This document shows, piece after piece, positions 10,471 to 25,100 of a stretch of 64,000 bases of DNA (the first letter of the stretch is position 1; every line of letters begins with the position of its first letter). The stretch covers positions 1 to 64,000 of the forward strand of contig JAQGBZ010000178.1 in the NCBI GenBank assembly GCA_034687125.1, given 5' to 3'. Under the pieces are notes generated by a model. That model saw only the letters and a program-made list of their open reading frames with translations, made no database searches and was not told the origin of the DNA. The translations under genes were made by a program, and so were the position numbers. Source of the stretch: Neelides folsomi. Its lineage: Eukaryota > Arthropoda > Collembola > Neelipleona > Neelidae.

Positions 10471-12138
10471 TTGCCATATTTAACCTTAATGCTACTCAAA
10501 TTTATTGGCAGTTTGTGAGTTGATTTAATTTAATTTAAACTTTTCTCGTTATTACCTTCAACTCTGATTTATTGACCTGCCTTGTACTAAATGTCTTAGT
10601 TGTTAAACAGGAAAGGCGGAGGAGGATTTTAAAAGGTCTTAATGTTCACTTGTTAATTTACTTTAAATATTTATAATTTACACTTTAATCAGATTCAATT
10701 TTAAACAATTAAGATTTGGAAATAATAATTATTAAAATGTTATGGCTGCAAATTTAATTCAATTATTTAACTATTTGAACTTAGGATTAACTACTGAGGA
10801 TTAACAATTTAATAATCTACAATAACAAGGATTAACAATGAAGATCTTAAATTGACAATTATGGTGAAAATGATTGCTGTAAAGTCTTTACATTACGAAG
10901 GTATCTTTCTTGTGTTTGTATTATTATTTGTTTTTTTAATAACATTAAGGTATAACTGAATATTTAATTGATTAAATTCCATCATTTGATTATAAATAGC
11001 AGAGTCGTAAAATAGTTGAATGTTGTTGGATCTTCTTTATCGTTTCCCAAATAATGAGATTTAAGGAAGATCCCCCCGTTTTAATTTGTGATTCTCCAGG
11101 GAGTCTTGTGCATTACACCAACTTTACCCCATCAACTTCACTTTTACTTTATATAGCTGGGCGTGAATTAAAGCGACGCTCTTTTAAGTCCTTTATACGA
11201 CGTCGTTAAGAACGAAGCGTTAATTGCACATCTCCACTGCGCTTACCTTAAGCTGCGTAAATACTTAAACTTTTCCTATTTCCCTTCCCAGTTAAACCTC
11301 CACAACCAACGCATTTATAAAATGTTAATTTAACATTAACATGATTAATCCACTTTATGGTTGGTTTTTTGATTACACTATATACATATCCCATTTACTT
11401 ACCCAAGCAAGATTAGAATTTAAACTTACCAAAATAATGAAATACCATGTATTAGAAAATTAGAATGTCAAAATTTCCAAGACATAATACGTTATTTTGT
11501 TTTAATTTATTTATTTATCATAAATTATTCATGATAAATAAATAAATTTAATTAATTTAAATATGGAATATGTGAGTGGAATTGAATATCTAAAATACTT
11601 TGGAATAATTTATTAGGAGACGTTAATTAAGAGCAAGGGTGCATAAGGGCTTTTGTTATTTCATGCGTGTGTGAAGGGCAAGGGAGAATTGGGAGAAGTT
11701 TGTGGGATTCTCGTAGAGGAAAATCCACAGCTTCCCTTTCATTCTCCCTCAGTCAATCGGAAGTGTTGGAAGTGGAAAGTTCCTTCAGCTCCCACGCAAA
11801 CGTCCCAAATCTCCCCAACGCTCACAAACATCATTCTCTCACCATCTTCCAAAGTTTCTCAAAGAATTCATTAAAAAAACTTTTCAAAATTACATTTATT
11901 TATTCTTTATTAAGAAATTGAGAACATAAGTGTTCAATTGCTAAATCAGTTTTTGTGTAAAATGTTTAAATAAAGTTAAAATTTAATTTATTATAAAATT
12001 AAAAATACCCAAAATGGTTGATATTTTTCGATCATTAATGCGAAAAAATAATTAGATCTCAGTTATTTGTAAGATTTAGGGAAATTTAATATGATTAAGT
12101 GAAGATTTTTAGAATGATGAAAAATAAAGTTCTGTAGA
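10471..12138. promoter_or_regulatory. Shared intergenic region between two divergent genes
   Basis: About 1.7 kb separates two genes that point away from each other, so both promoters should lie here. It contains the AT-rich inverted repeat listed at 11504. No core promoter element is clear enough to call. The small open frames around 11.65-11.92 kb look random. Confidence 0.4.
11504..11548. repeat. 17-bp perfect inverted repeat
   Basis: The arms AATTTATTTATTTATCA (11504-11520) and its complement (11532-11548) flank an 11-bp spacer. It is a possible cruciform, built largely from ATTT repeats, so it may be microsatellite-derived. Confidence 0.6.
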
Positions 12139-15100
12139 ATGGGCGGTAAAATGTGGCTCAATTTTTTTATCCTTCTGACATTGAGTTTAGTTGAAGGGGA
12201 AATTGTGAAAAGTTCATCATTTGAGGATGAAAATACTACAAGAAAATTAGATGAAGATTCCACGATCCTTCCAGCTGAATCTTTCCGCTCTGGCTCTGAC
12301 GGGTTTTCTATTTCCAGAGTTATCAATGTTGAATCTCCTGGTTTTAATAAGAAGAAATCTGAGGATTTGACAGACTTTTCCTCATCCCCCTCTGTGGGGT
12401 TTTCACAAGACGGGGAAGATGAGCGGATTGGAATAAAAAGTGAGGTGTCAGTTGGTGCCGTCAATTTAGGAATTAAAATCATCCATCCTCCCCAGCCGCT
12501 CCAAGGAGCTCAAGAAGCTGAAGAAGAGGAAATGGGGAATCTTCTCGTTTTGCGTCTTGCCCAATGCCGAGCTACATGTCTTTTAAAGGTTATTTGCATT
12601 TCTGATTTTAAGATTACTCGTTAGCCAAGTACTTTCAGTTTTATGTAAATAACGATGTGCAAATACTGATTTAATTAGGAAAAGTGTAGTATTTATCTTA
12701 ACTTTGATTTTAGGAAAACCGAGGGAATTCAACTTTTAATTCCTCCTTACTACATCCGAGCTTTAAAGAGGTAAATTTCAATTCCTTACAATTTTACAAT
12801 AAGAAACAATATAGGAAACAATTGTAAACCTTTTTAAATTCAAACATGTTATTTAAGTATTTGCATTAATTGCAGAATAATGCAAATGCTTATAATGGTA
12901 GTTAATGGTAATTTATAATTGAATTATTATTGATAAATCATTTAACTATAGTTGGCCTCATTTGATATTATTTTAACGAGGGCATTAAAGAGTAGCAGAA
13001 TTTAAATTGGTGAGGGAAAATACGAAGGGAATTTAAATGGCAATTAAGGGAAAACGTAAGTCTTGAAAGATCAGTTAAAGGAATCAAAGATCCTTCTCTT
13101 ATGGTCCAAGGGAATTGGAATTGTAAGACCTACACATTGAATGGGGAGGGGGAAATGGGGATCGTAAGATAAGATGTTTATGTCTGAATTGAATTCTAAT
13201 CCCCTCATTTGGGTCATAGGTCATGGACTCCTCATTTATATTTTATCTCAAAGTCTCCTTTTATCCTCCACAACAATCTTTTTTCCAAATTGCCTTCGCT
13301 CACATTACTTCGAAACAATAAATGTTTACATTTCTCATATCTCAAATGCCCGACAATATTTTATATACATTTAGTCTTGTAAGGATATCCTTGCGATAAG
13401 CTTTACAAATATTTCTATACTTTATTCAATATAACTAAAGACTCTTTTACATATTCTTATATCTTATATCTATACAAGTATTTACTCAAATTTCAATTTT
13501 ATCTATTACAAGCCCATATAGGGATAAAAGTTAGTATAGCTTACTATACAAGTATACCTATTAACTTTACTGTATTATTACTAAAAAGAATTGTAGTTTT
13601 ATTGTAATTTGTAATGGATGGTTTTTACAATGAACCCATTCTATATTCCTTCATGCAAACTATAAAAAAGTCTCAATTTATGCGAAGTTTACATTCAATT
13701 TTCATATGCCGCTTCATTTTTTTCTCTCTCGATATTTGACGCGTTGAAAGAAGGCGTTGGAAGTTAAAAGAAGACTCCGCATGAAGGAGGAGAATAATGA
13801 GATATGTAAAATGATCAACGCGTATCTTTTTCGGCTCCTTCAAACTCTTCTTCACAACTTTTCTCCTCATGTGTAAAAGACATGGTGTGGAGATTTGGAA
13901 GTGGGGAAGTCATAACATTCAGCTTGGTAATGGATATTCATAAACACCCTTCACAACTCCAAGAAGACACTCTCAGAATTCCTCAACTTACAAACTCCAT
14001 AAACCCCATTGATAAATGAGGAATAGTTATCGAGCTAACAAACGGGGTGTTCAATTATCACAATTATCACCATGCTAAACACCATGAATTTGATTCCTCG
14101 CACCCTTCCACTTAACCGCATCGGTCTAATCATCTATTTTAAATATCAATAGAACCGATCCTAGAAATATACAGTTATGTTATATAACAATCTTTATATG
14201 GATTTGAAATGACTTCTTATATGATTATGTATGGTATGTATTTCATATATGTATGATACATACAAAATGTATATATTAAAATATATTCGAGATTGAGATT
14301 AAAAGTTAGGTTTAAGAGGTTGAGGAAAATAAGAATGTATGTAAATTTATAGAATCTTTTTTGTTTTTGAATTTCTAAATTATTCACAAACAAACTTTGG
14401 TTCCTTCCTTTTCACTTCTTGGGGAATAAAAAATTCATTTCCTTCATTTAATTTACCAAAAGCGAGAAATGCATATTCAAATATTTAACTTTTAATTGGA
14501 ACTTTTAAAAAAGGAAGTTTGGGAATTTAAAAGTGGATGTGCTTTACATGTTTTAATATTTATGATTTCTATTTCTTCTATTTCTAGTGTTGGGAGACGT
14601 GCAAGGAGCTGGAGTTTGACGATGACGAAGAGAAGAAGAAATTGATTTGCGAGTCAAATTTGAACTGCGTAAGTTTAAACATTCCCGCCGCATCCAACTA
14701 TTTAAATATAATCACTATTATAATCTCCCACAAAGTAACCATTCACTATTCCGGCCATTGAAGTGAGTCTAAAGAGGAGCAAATGCCTATTTGAAAATGG
14801 GAGTTGCATAATCGAGTCATGAGTTAAATGAAGTATTTGAACGTATTTGTCACGGCTTCGCGGTAGGTTGAAGTCAAAATACACACAACGGAGTTCACTT
14901 ACTCACCCTGTCAAGAAACTATTTGGAGTTTGGTAGATCCTTACAGAAAAAATGTCGACTTTTCCGCCTTTAAACTCCACAAAGAATTCTCTCTTGTCTT
15001 AATGAAGAAATTTCCATGTGATTCTTTTTATTTTGACGTTGAGGAATTAGCACGTAACGTCGTGTTCGTCTCGGGACCGTATTTCTCAAAGGGTTCTTTT

Positions 15101-18100
15101 TGGGTGCTACAAGTTCTGTTGGCAGAGAGCAAAGTGAGGGGGCGAACGTGCCAAAAAGAAATTCGAGCTTTTTACATTCCGATCCAACCAACGTCCCAAA
15201 GTCTTCGCATTTTAAAGGGAGATAAATGGGAGAACCAAAGGCTTATTTTAACCATATTTCCCAAACCCAATTGACTCCCTTTTAAAACATTCATTTCCTC
15301 CTCACTTTATTCCTCTTTCAATCACCCCTTAACTCGCCCTTTTACTGCCCAATGAATCTCCGCAAACGCCGGAGAGTGAAATCATCACGAGAGTTACGAT
15401 CAACCAAAACCAAAACATTTACATGCTAATTTCTAAATAAACCCTATTTTAAACCTTGGGCCAAAAACTCTTTTCACATTTTCACACAAATAGCTAAAGC
15501 AGTAAAATGGTCCAAGTCCAAAATAACAATATTTACGGTTTTGTGTTGATTCTTCAAATTGTCGATTTACCAATATTCTACTTTAAGTTAAAATAACGTT
15601 ATTTTAAAATCATAGAATTCAAATATCAATTTATGTAATATTTAAATGATAAAATCCGATTGTATTCTATAAATTGTATTTTTATTATTGTAGGGATTTG
15701 GATGTAAAGAAGCGTGTGAATTCCACAATGGCCATCTGAATGAAAGTGAGAAGAAGAATGAAGCTGTAAAGATCGAAGGTAAACTCCGAGTTTCTTCTGG
15801 ATCTCCGCGTGTTCTGGAATGGGGCTGCGGGGATTGTGCTGAAGGTGATGAATCTCTTGTGTACTCCCTCGTTGAGCACTCGGGTACTTCCTGGAAATTG
15901 ATTGGGCAAACATCGAAGGAGGAAATGGAATTAGAGAGAATGGGAAAGAATTTATCCAATTTCCGTCTCCTTGCATCAAACTCCAACGGTATTGTCAAAG
16001 TGTTCGCCTTCCCCGACTTCCAACCAAATTCAAAATCCGCTAATGAGAAGACCGCGACGGAGAAAGTGAAGGAAACGACGGAAGGAACGCAAGAGAAGAT
16101 TTTGTGGAATTTACGCCAAGTTTCGATGGTCCATCAGAAATTCCTCGTTGTGACGGAAGTGACGTGGGACGTCGAGTGGATCCCTGCAGAGACACCAAAA
16201 GAAAAACGAAACTTCCTTCTCACTTGGGAAATTTTTGGAGGAGTTGTGAAAGGGAATTTGGTCACGGACACAAACTCCGTTTCAATTTCTTTATGGCCGG
16301 ACACACCTTACATCATTCAGGTGACACAATTTCATTTAAAACTTCCCACTTTATCGTTAAAAATGGTAAAAGTCGCACGCTTCAGCAAATTTTTCCTGCA
16401 AAATTGCAGATTTTTTCTTTCAATTGGGATCAATATTGGCATTGGCCATTTGGCAATTGGCACATTGAAGATTAATTTGGAAAGAATTGAATTTTTTAAT
16501 TAAAATTTAAGTGTTTTTGACGTGATTTAGTGTCATTACATTAAAAGTTGGCCAGAGATTTAAAGTTGGTTTATTTATGTTTCCCCCATTTTCCTCATGA
16601 TTTCATTTCCTTTTTTCTTTAATTAAAAGGGAGATGTATTTGGGTTTAAATAATGAGAAAGTTTTGGGAATGATTTCGCTGAGGTAGAGACATAACATGG
16701 GAAAGGAGCTCAAGTTTTGTGGAAATGGAATGTTGGGAATTGGAAGTAAGAAAGGGGAAATGAGCATTCCATACATTTCCAATCGAAAATGAAATAGGAA
16801 AACTTCGCTCAATTTCTTTTATCGGATATCTCTCTTGTGTGGGTCTATAACTCTTGAAGGGAAATGGGTTAAGTATAGTCAGAGAGTTCTTTTAACTCAA
16901 GTCCATCAGCTCCCTTCTTTATTACATGCCAATGTCAGGAGATTCTCAATTCCAGGCAGAAATACGCTCACTCCGGAGACCAACCGTCCAATTGAGCCAC
17001 TAAAGAGATCCTTATCAAACCCACACCATTCCCCTACTAACTTCATTAGAAATTGATGTTTGGACCACAAAATTCAAAGATTCAATCAAATGGAATTCAA
17101 AATTTTCAATTTCCCTCCATTCACCATTTCACCATCATCGCCATTTTTATAAAAATAAATGTTATATTAAATCAATAAACTGTCATGAAGGATCAAACAG
17201 TTATTGTAATGTAAATCTTGCAAAAACACCATTTTAAAAAAAAACTTTTAATTCAATAAAAATATATTTTACTAATACAATATTGTATACCAATACCAAA
17301 ACATTTAATGAAAAAATAAAAATAGTTAAAAAGAAGTTTAATTTAGAAAATAAAATATCAAAATATAGATAATAACTTAATAGAAATATGATTAAAAAAT
17401 TAAAGGGATATTTTCTTTGTTTTAGGTGAGTTTGATCGACGAATCGGAATTTCCCTTGACAGCGGAAAAGCTGTTGGCCGAAGGTCATCCAAAATTGAAA
17501 GCTGTGAGCGAAAGTCTTTTCCTCAATACGAGCTTCACCTCTTTCCCCTCGTCGTCGTCAAAATTGAGTTTGGGATCCGAGGAGAGGGGAAGTGGAATGA
17601 GTGGCCGGAAGGAAGAAACTTGCGGTGGTTTCTTCACTCGACTTGCTGGATCTTTGAAAACCAAGGACTTTTATCTCATCATCTTCTACTGGATATTCCT
17701 CGCCATTACCTTCTCAACCCTCCTCGTATATTTCTCCGTTAAAAGCATGATCTCTCGGGTGACCATTGCCGCCGCCAGGAATTCATTCGTTCATCTTAAA
17801 CCAATGCTCAAAAATGTGCTAGGGAGAAAATCTAAAAATCCTCCAGCTAAAGGTAATAACATCATTTACTGTACTTACTCTATACTCTATTCTTATGAGT
17901 ACCGTTAAAAGCATTGTATAATGTACAATAGATAGAAGATAAGAAATTTAGAAATTTTATAAAGATGAGAGATTTTAGTTCTGAAAAATGAGGATTTTGA
18001 GTTTAGAAAACTCTGAAAATATGAATTTTTAGAAAAAATGGTTGAAAAATAAGAAGGAGTAAATTAGATCTTGGGGTCTTTGTTCATTTATGAATTGATA

Positions 18101-21100
18101 AATGGGGTTTTAGTTCTTGGGATGGGTAAAGTTTCGTGAGATGGGAGTATAATTGGGTATCTACGGTGACTTTCCATTTGGGCCTATCTCCTTCTTTCTC
18201 CTTCACTTCACGTCGTCTCGAGGAGGAGAATTTAATGCTCCTCTGCCTCTTTCCTATCAGAAGATTACGACCATTCATCCCCTTCTTTTTAAGACTCCCA
18301 CCATCCACTTCTATGTACCATACTAATATATGTGAAGTCTATATAGTATATTCTTCTCTATACCCTCTTTCCCACTATAAGCAACCTTCACACTCTTGGT
18401 AAAGTATTCGGAGTATAAAACCCCGTGTGTCCCTCTGATTCAATCTCACTTTCTCCACTATCTTCACAATTCACCATCTCAGTCAGTTCACCAAACTGAA
18501 GTTCATTTCTCTCCCATTTCCTCCTTTTACTTTTCTCAAAAGGAAGTGAGAATAAATCTCGCGTAAACCCCACTTGACTCAAATTCAAAATTCAAATGTG
18601 ATTTAACACAAAATTCACCTCTGCTCATTCATTATTCATTTTCTCCCCTTCAGCTCCTGCCCTAATGGCAGTTTTCTCAACGGAGAAAACTCTCTTGGGA
18701 ATTTTATTTGTACAGGCGGGGTTTACAATTTCAAATAGCCCGACGAGCCTTTCAATATTGGAGTGTCAAAGGGAACTCAATGGGCCATTCCATAATATCT
18801 TTATGTATGTGAAGATTAAATTAAAATTGCAAAATTAAAGAGAAGAGTTTTCAATTAAATTAAGAATGGCTCTTTGAGCAAACACTCCAACTCCTTTTGT
18901 GATTTTCCCCCACTTGAGAAAATGATTGCCCTGGAGCAAGGAAAATTAATAACCTTTTACAATAACATGTTAGACAATAACATGAGATATAATAACACAA
19001 ATGGTCTAGCCCTAAGTCATTCTATATCAACAGTAGTTACTTTTTAGTATTTATTCATGTAGGATAGTGAATGAATAGCGAATGAATAAGCGCGAGGATT
19101 ATTTAAACGTTTGCACACTATAATTTGCGTAGATAAATTAAAATTTGGCGCGGAAGAAGTTAATAAGTTTATACAAATAAAGGGAAATTGTAAAAGTGTA
19201 ATAGAGTTAAAGAAGAGACTTAGGATGGAGGAAGAAGTTCCCTTTTATCTTTTTCTTCCCTTATTTGTTTTATCACTCGGAGATTTCATTTGGAGAATGT
19301 TCGCTGGTTCTTATCTTGAAACAGTTCGTGTAATTTCCTCTCAACCGACTAACATCTCTACACCATAAATACACACACACCCTTTTGTTCACAAACTCAG
19401 ACCAAGGAAATGAGAAATGTGCGAAACAAAGGGCAATTTCTAACTCAAAACCACCATTTAAACATTTGAAATTTCTCTAACTTTAAGCTTTTATTACATT
19501 TATAACTTTACTAAGGAATTTATAAAATAAATAGAATTTAATTTTTTATTAATTTAAATGTTTTTAAAAATAATATAATATTTGTTGAAATATAAAATGT
19601 AATTATTCGATGTAGGATAGTTTCTTGAGAATATATACAGTTACTTAGTTTTGAAATTTACCGCCAGTGGTAGATAAAAATTTCTAATAAGATTAGAAGT
19701 AGCGATTTAAATTCCCAGCACATTTGGCAAAGTTCAATAGCTCTCGTGTGTGTGGATCTAAAAAGGCTCTTCGCCCAACGCAGTTTGTTCAGCAAATGTT
19801 CAATTCAATGAATCTTCCGAAAAGAAAAGGGGAGATTTTTGAATTGCAAAATCTTCCCATTCCATTTTCCGCGAAACTACAAAGATTCTCCATTTGTTTC
19901 ATTCACTTTTGTTCTGCCTTCTTTACTTTGTTTGTAACATATAAAATAATACATTTCTTTTTACAATTTCTTCCTGTGTGTATAATTCATATAAATATGG
20001 ATGTATCTTAGGTTGTAAGGAAAACAAATAAAGTTTTTCTTTTTGCAAATTCAAAAAGGAATTTCTTCATTTCTGTTTGTTCTTTTCCATAAATTGTCTC
20101 ACTTTCTTCATTCGCAACTGTGAACAAAGGAGAGAGATATGGGAGAAAAAAAGGAGTTGAATGGAGATGATATGTTTGGAGAAAACTCCCTCTAAATTCA
20201 ATTCCCATTCGGGACATTTCCATTGAAAGGAATGAGTTGGGCCTTAAGGAGCTTCTTAGGAAAAGCTAATGGATTTTATGACCCAGCGTCTCTCTTTATT
20301 CCCAACCCTATTTTTCTCATTACATTAAATTCTGTTCCTTATACAACTAATCCTCCTTATTATCTTCTTATATTAACTCAAATATATACCATACATATTT
20401 AAACCTTCAGCATAATACACGTAAGCAATCCTTAAATGCAATAAACAGCAATGTGCTATATTCTGCGACTAAGGAGCATAAAAGTACATTAAGGGCAAGA
20501 TATAGGGGAATGTGTTCACTTTGGCCTTTCTTGTTCAAAATTACGATGGAATTAGAAAGGAAGTTTACATTTACTCTGTTTAATCTCTGAGATATGGAAA
20601 GATCTAAAAGTAGTGTAATGCAATGTGTAAGTAAATTGTCAAATCCATTAAAGTAGGCCATGTGAGTAATGCGTACATGAAATGCTAAAAGCGCGGGAGA
20701 GTTTAACTGTAATGTACTGACTTGAGCTCTTCTTTAAGTGAGAAATGGTGAAAGGTGGAGAAAGATCTCTTTTACTATTAAGAAAAAAAACTCGTTCGTG
20801 AGGAGAAACTGAAAGTGACCTTATAAGTATTATAATATATATTATATAGTACATTTATAAATACAGGTTCATGTATCATGTGGCTTGTACTTACATATCT
20901 CTACTTATATGGGTTAAGTTTGAGGGGTTTTCATATGAGAAGTTATATTGGAGAATTCCCTGAATTCTCACTCAATCTCGCTTCAAATGTATGAATAATT
21001 CAAAAGAACCACATTTCAAATTTCCCTCCTCAAATCCTCTTTAAAAACCAAAACGAGCTTTGCATGAAACTCGAAAATTGCGAACCAAATGCTCCACTTA

Positions 21101-22190
21101 AAATATCACAAAGTATGTAATAAGTAGTACAAGTTATATGTCATGTGGCAAAAAGCTCAAGACGCATTAAATTTATTTCTAAACTTTTCCTCAAAATGCC
21201 ATTTGGGTTTGATGACTTGTTTCTGAATTTCTCAAAGTTGAGGGAAATTTTAAACTGCGCTAAATAAGATTCATGAATTGTATCTAAACTTTCCATTAAA
21301 TTAGTATTAAAATGTATTGAGAATTTGGGAATGAAAAATGGGTGGACATTTAGGAGTTTGGCCAATGTTCTTGAAGAAAGTTGAAGAAAACTTTGGGGTT
21401 GTGAGTTTGTGAGATAAGAAGGGAGAAATGGGGGATGTTCATTCTCTGATAGAAATAGTTATTAAATCCAGAGCGATTCTTCATTCTTTATTCAAATCCA
21501 CTTTTATTTATGGGGAATTTCCTTCAAACTTTCCTTCGACTCCATTTGCCCAATCTTCCATAAGTGAATTACATGTGGAGACCTTCAACCTAAAGGGACA
21601 ACTAGTGAAAAATTTACATTATTATGAATTTTATCCAAACTTGACTTTACATGGGCCCATTACATACTTCGAATACAATGCTCAATCAGATTAAAATGCT
21701 GTTGAATATTATTTTGATTTTGTATACAAAAACGATAAGTCATTTTACTTATACAATACGACAGCACATGGTATATACAAGAACTCTATATCTATCCCAA
21801 GGTGTAAATTCTGGTATATTCAAATATGTATTACTTAATAGTTCTATGGTATACCAAATACTATACATTATGCATGATGTTTTACAGCTATTTCTAGTAT
21901 AAGGAAATAGATTGGATATTCAAGTTAAGTGAAATAAAAGTTTTACAACTTTGCATGCAAACTTCGCGTGATGAATTTGAAAGGGATAAATAAATATAAG
22001 AAGTGATAGGGCAATTAAGAAAGTTTAAATGGAAATTGGGCCTGATAAAATTCATTAAATTCCAGATTGGCTCATTGAAGGCGGAATTCTGAGCAGGGAG
22101 GAGAAGAAGAAAAATCGCCACGATCTCCAAGTCACCTTCAATCTGGAGGAAGTCGAAAATGAAAACAACTTACATGGAACTGTTTGCTAA
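12139..22190 (+). CDS. Type I membrane protein with Cys-rich module and two FN3-like domains
   Basis: Six exons (12139-12588, 12714-12770, 14588-14668, 15694-16320, 17426-17852, 22066-22190) join in phase to 588 residues. The order is: signal peptide (MWLNFFILLTLSLVEG); acidic, probably disordered stretch to about residue 130; cysteine-rich module spread over exons 1-4 (QCRATC, CWETC, CESNLNCGFGCKEAC); a first FN3-like domain with an extra CGDC; a second FN3-like domain (NFLLTWE ... SISLWPDTPYIIQV); one transmembrane helix (FYLIIFYWIFLAITFSTLLVYF); and a cytosolic tail of about 80 residues ending LEEVENENNLHGTVC. The combination suggests a cell-surface receptor or adhesion protein. The Cys module followed by FN3 domains loosely recalls anosmin-type layouts, but I do not assign that name. 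The tail exon is well conserved in frame despite a 4.2-kb last intron. Confidence 0.8.
12771..14587 (+). other. Intron 2 of the FN3 membrane protein
   Basis: A 1.8-kb intron with GTAAAT donor and TTTCTAG acceptor. I see no nested gene. Confidence 0.6.
14669..15693 (+). other. Intron 3 of the FN3 membrane protein
   Basis: A 1.0-kb intron. It contains a 114-codon open frame at 14930-15274 that lacks domain, splice or compositional support and is probably random. Confidence 0.6.
16321..17425 (+). other. Intron 4 of the FN3 membrane protein
   Basis: A 1.1-kb intron with GTGACA donor and TTTTAG acceptor. No nested feature seen. Confidence 0.6.
17853..22065 (+). other. 4.2-kb last intron of the FN3 membrane protein
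   Basis: A GTAATA donor and TTCCAG acceptor join PPAK to DWLIEGG in phase. The intron is mosaic in base composition, alternating purine-rich and pyrimidine-rich blocks like the gene desert that follows. No nested gene or transposon is evident. Confidence 0.6.
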
Positions 22191-25100
22191 ATCTTTATTT
22201 CACTCATCTTGATATAAAATTTAAATTATTTTATAACTTATTTACACTACCACTTTATCCAATTAAACATCAATAATTTATTTGATGATTCAATAAACCA
22301 CTTCTAATTGAATAACATTATATAACATGTTGTATTATAGTCATTATTTAATTTTATCAAACAGTACTTAATTATTTTATAATAATGTTTAACTGTTTAA
22401 GCAAAAGTTAAAGTTTTCTAATATAATATCGTAATTATAAAAACTCCACCTGTGATTCTCATAATGTATAATCGAAAGCACTGTGATATTATAAAGTTAA
22501 TAAACTGCTAATTTATTCAATAAATATCAAAGCATTCAATTTCAATAGAAAATAACAATATGAGTAGAAAAGTAGGCTGAATTGTAATACGAGTCTTACC
22601 AAATAATTGTAAATATTTCAATATCAAATTGAATACAACCATCCTAATAACAATATAGAATTTTAATTCACTATAAATATCCATATGCAATCATTAATAA
22701 ATCCATTAAATTAATAGTTAAATGTTGTTAATTATAAGGTATAATAGATACCTTGTAAGTTTGTGAAACGTGATAGTCGTGTAGCATTTAAATTGTTAAT
22801 TACAATTATGTAATAAGTTACATTTTCATATGTAAATAAATAAACAATTTATATAAAAAAATATTTATTTAGAGCATTTCTCATAAAATTTCACCAAATC
22901 TTGCACAATCATTTTCTTACAGTTTTATTGTAACTTAATGTTCCGTGTGCTATCAAAAATTAAATTAAAACCAGGAATTCAACAATTTTCCAAGATTGAA
23001 GATGCAAAGTATCGAGTTAAATAAAATAACCAGTAGACATAAAAATGAAGGGATGTTCTCAAAGTGTTGATTTCCCCATTCAATTCCCTTTAACACTTTC
23101 ATTTGATGGGGGCGCGAACGGGGGAAAAGGCGGCTTTCCATAATCGTAAATTAAAATTGTAAAAAACACTTCGCCCCCTTCCCCAGCAAGTAATGGACTA
23201 AACGGTTTATGGGACATTGAGGACACGTCCGCGCCTTCGTGGAGGTACAAAACGACCGGATGTGTACAAAAAATAAAAATCTCCTTGGAACGAATTTTGT
23301 CGGTTTTTCCTCTTTTTCTCCCCCTCAATTTCAAAGGGAGGAAACCGCGAAGGCGGCGAGAGAAATTCTACAGAGGCTTACCCTTTTCTGTCTTTACTTA
23401 AATGTCCCACAGCTCACATGCACACATCCCATATACTAATATGAGCTTTATATTATGTCTAGAAGGTATACCTTTTATGAAGCGTACATAATAATAAAAT
23501 GCGAGTATGTAGACGCGGCTGTTAACAACGTGTATAAAGATAGGAAGGTGTGCATTAAGATAGGATATATGGTTATGATAAAAGCGACGTGTGTGCGAAG
23601 GAGCATTGTGAGTCTGATGAACCGTGACGTGAGTCAGTGAGAACGTGACCGATTTCTTCAATAATCCCTATACCAAACTTCCCTCTCCCAATGGCGACTA
23701 TAAACGTTCCCAGTATTTAGGTAGTGCTATAGATCATACTAAAGAGAGGAAAAAGGATAATTTAGAAAACCCGCCGTCGCGGCGTTTCCCTTAAGAATCA
23801 AAAGTGTCTCATTTCTTCTCCTTTATTCCCATGTAGTAAAAAAGAGGTTTTTATTTTCTCACTTCACCATCCCCGAAATTGAATTTTTACTCCATTTTAC
23901 CTTACCAATTTTCCAGGGGATATTTTTATATTCTTCAATCTCCAACTTGGCTCCTGGAACTGGAAGTCATAACTAAGGGCCAATTTTCATGGTTTTATGG
24001 CTAAAATATAAAACGAAGGTTTGTTCTCAACTTTTGATCAATCTTGAGAACGATATAAAAACAATACCAAAAAAGCCCAAAATACGTCTATGACCTTAAC
24101 GTTATATAAATTTTACGAATATGAAGGGGCAGGTGAAGGTGCAAAGGGAATTACACGCACAACCAAAGCCACGTCCGATTCCTTATTTCCAATTTTTGAT
24201 AAGGAAGAGGAAAAATGTAATAAAATTTTTATTGACTGAATTAATAAAAATCTATCTTTTTACGGCACCTATAAAACTTTCATTAGTTTGATAAATCCTT
24301 AATGTAAACATCATAAAGCTAAAATTCCCGCAAACGAAGACATCAATATAAAAACCAAATAATATAAAAAATCAAACAACATTGACAAAGATATGGAATA
24401 AATATATAAATGAATCCTATTTTATGATATATCTCATACTCATACATTCCTATTTAAATACCTAGATAGTATCTGTATCTGTATGTATGAAATGAGCAGA
24501 TAGGGAATTTAATATAATTTAATAAAAAGGAAAGGAACGAAGGGATAAAAAGACAAAGGCCGATGAATTGAAAATAAATTTCTCCCTTTTCCAATAGATC
24601 TTTTTTGGAAGGATAAGGAAAACAATTACTTTTATTGACCGTGAAGGGGTAAAAAATGCAAAGTTCTCGGCCGTCCTTCATCGCCTCTCAAAGGAACCGA
24701 AGAGGAAAATGCGGTTGGATTTCCCCTCTCATTTCCGTCTTCGGTCTCTTCACTCTTCAATGGGTCCTTTGGAAAGGAAACAAATATCAAATAAGAATAA
24801 GTATAGCCCCTTTTCAAACAGGATGTTTTCAATTGTCATTTAACCCTTTCATAAACACCCCTTAAACGATTTCATAAACACACACATGAGTTTCATTTAC
24901 ATTCATACAAGGATCTCGTGTATGCACCATTTTCTATTGGTAGAGTGTATTCGAGATCAGTGCATAATATATAATTCAATTGCTTTGAAAGACTATATAA
25001 GTATAGGTAATGTATGGTAGTAAGATGGAAAATATGTTTCACTGAATTATGGAATAAAAAAGTATTTCGTATGGTACACAAGTACAGGATTGTATAGCAT

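Noticed and set aside
14930-15274. 114-codon open frame within an intron of the FN3 protein gene
   Set aside because: No domain or splice evidence, and including it would break the in-phase exon chain.
15626-15998. Minus-strand frames opposite exon 4 of the FN3 gene
   Set aside because: Shadow of a well-supported exon.
23080-23439. Open frames in the GC-richer patch of the desert
   Set aside because: Both strands are open because of composition; no motif or splice support.
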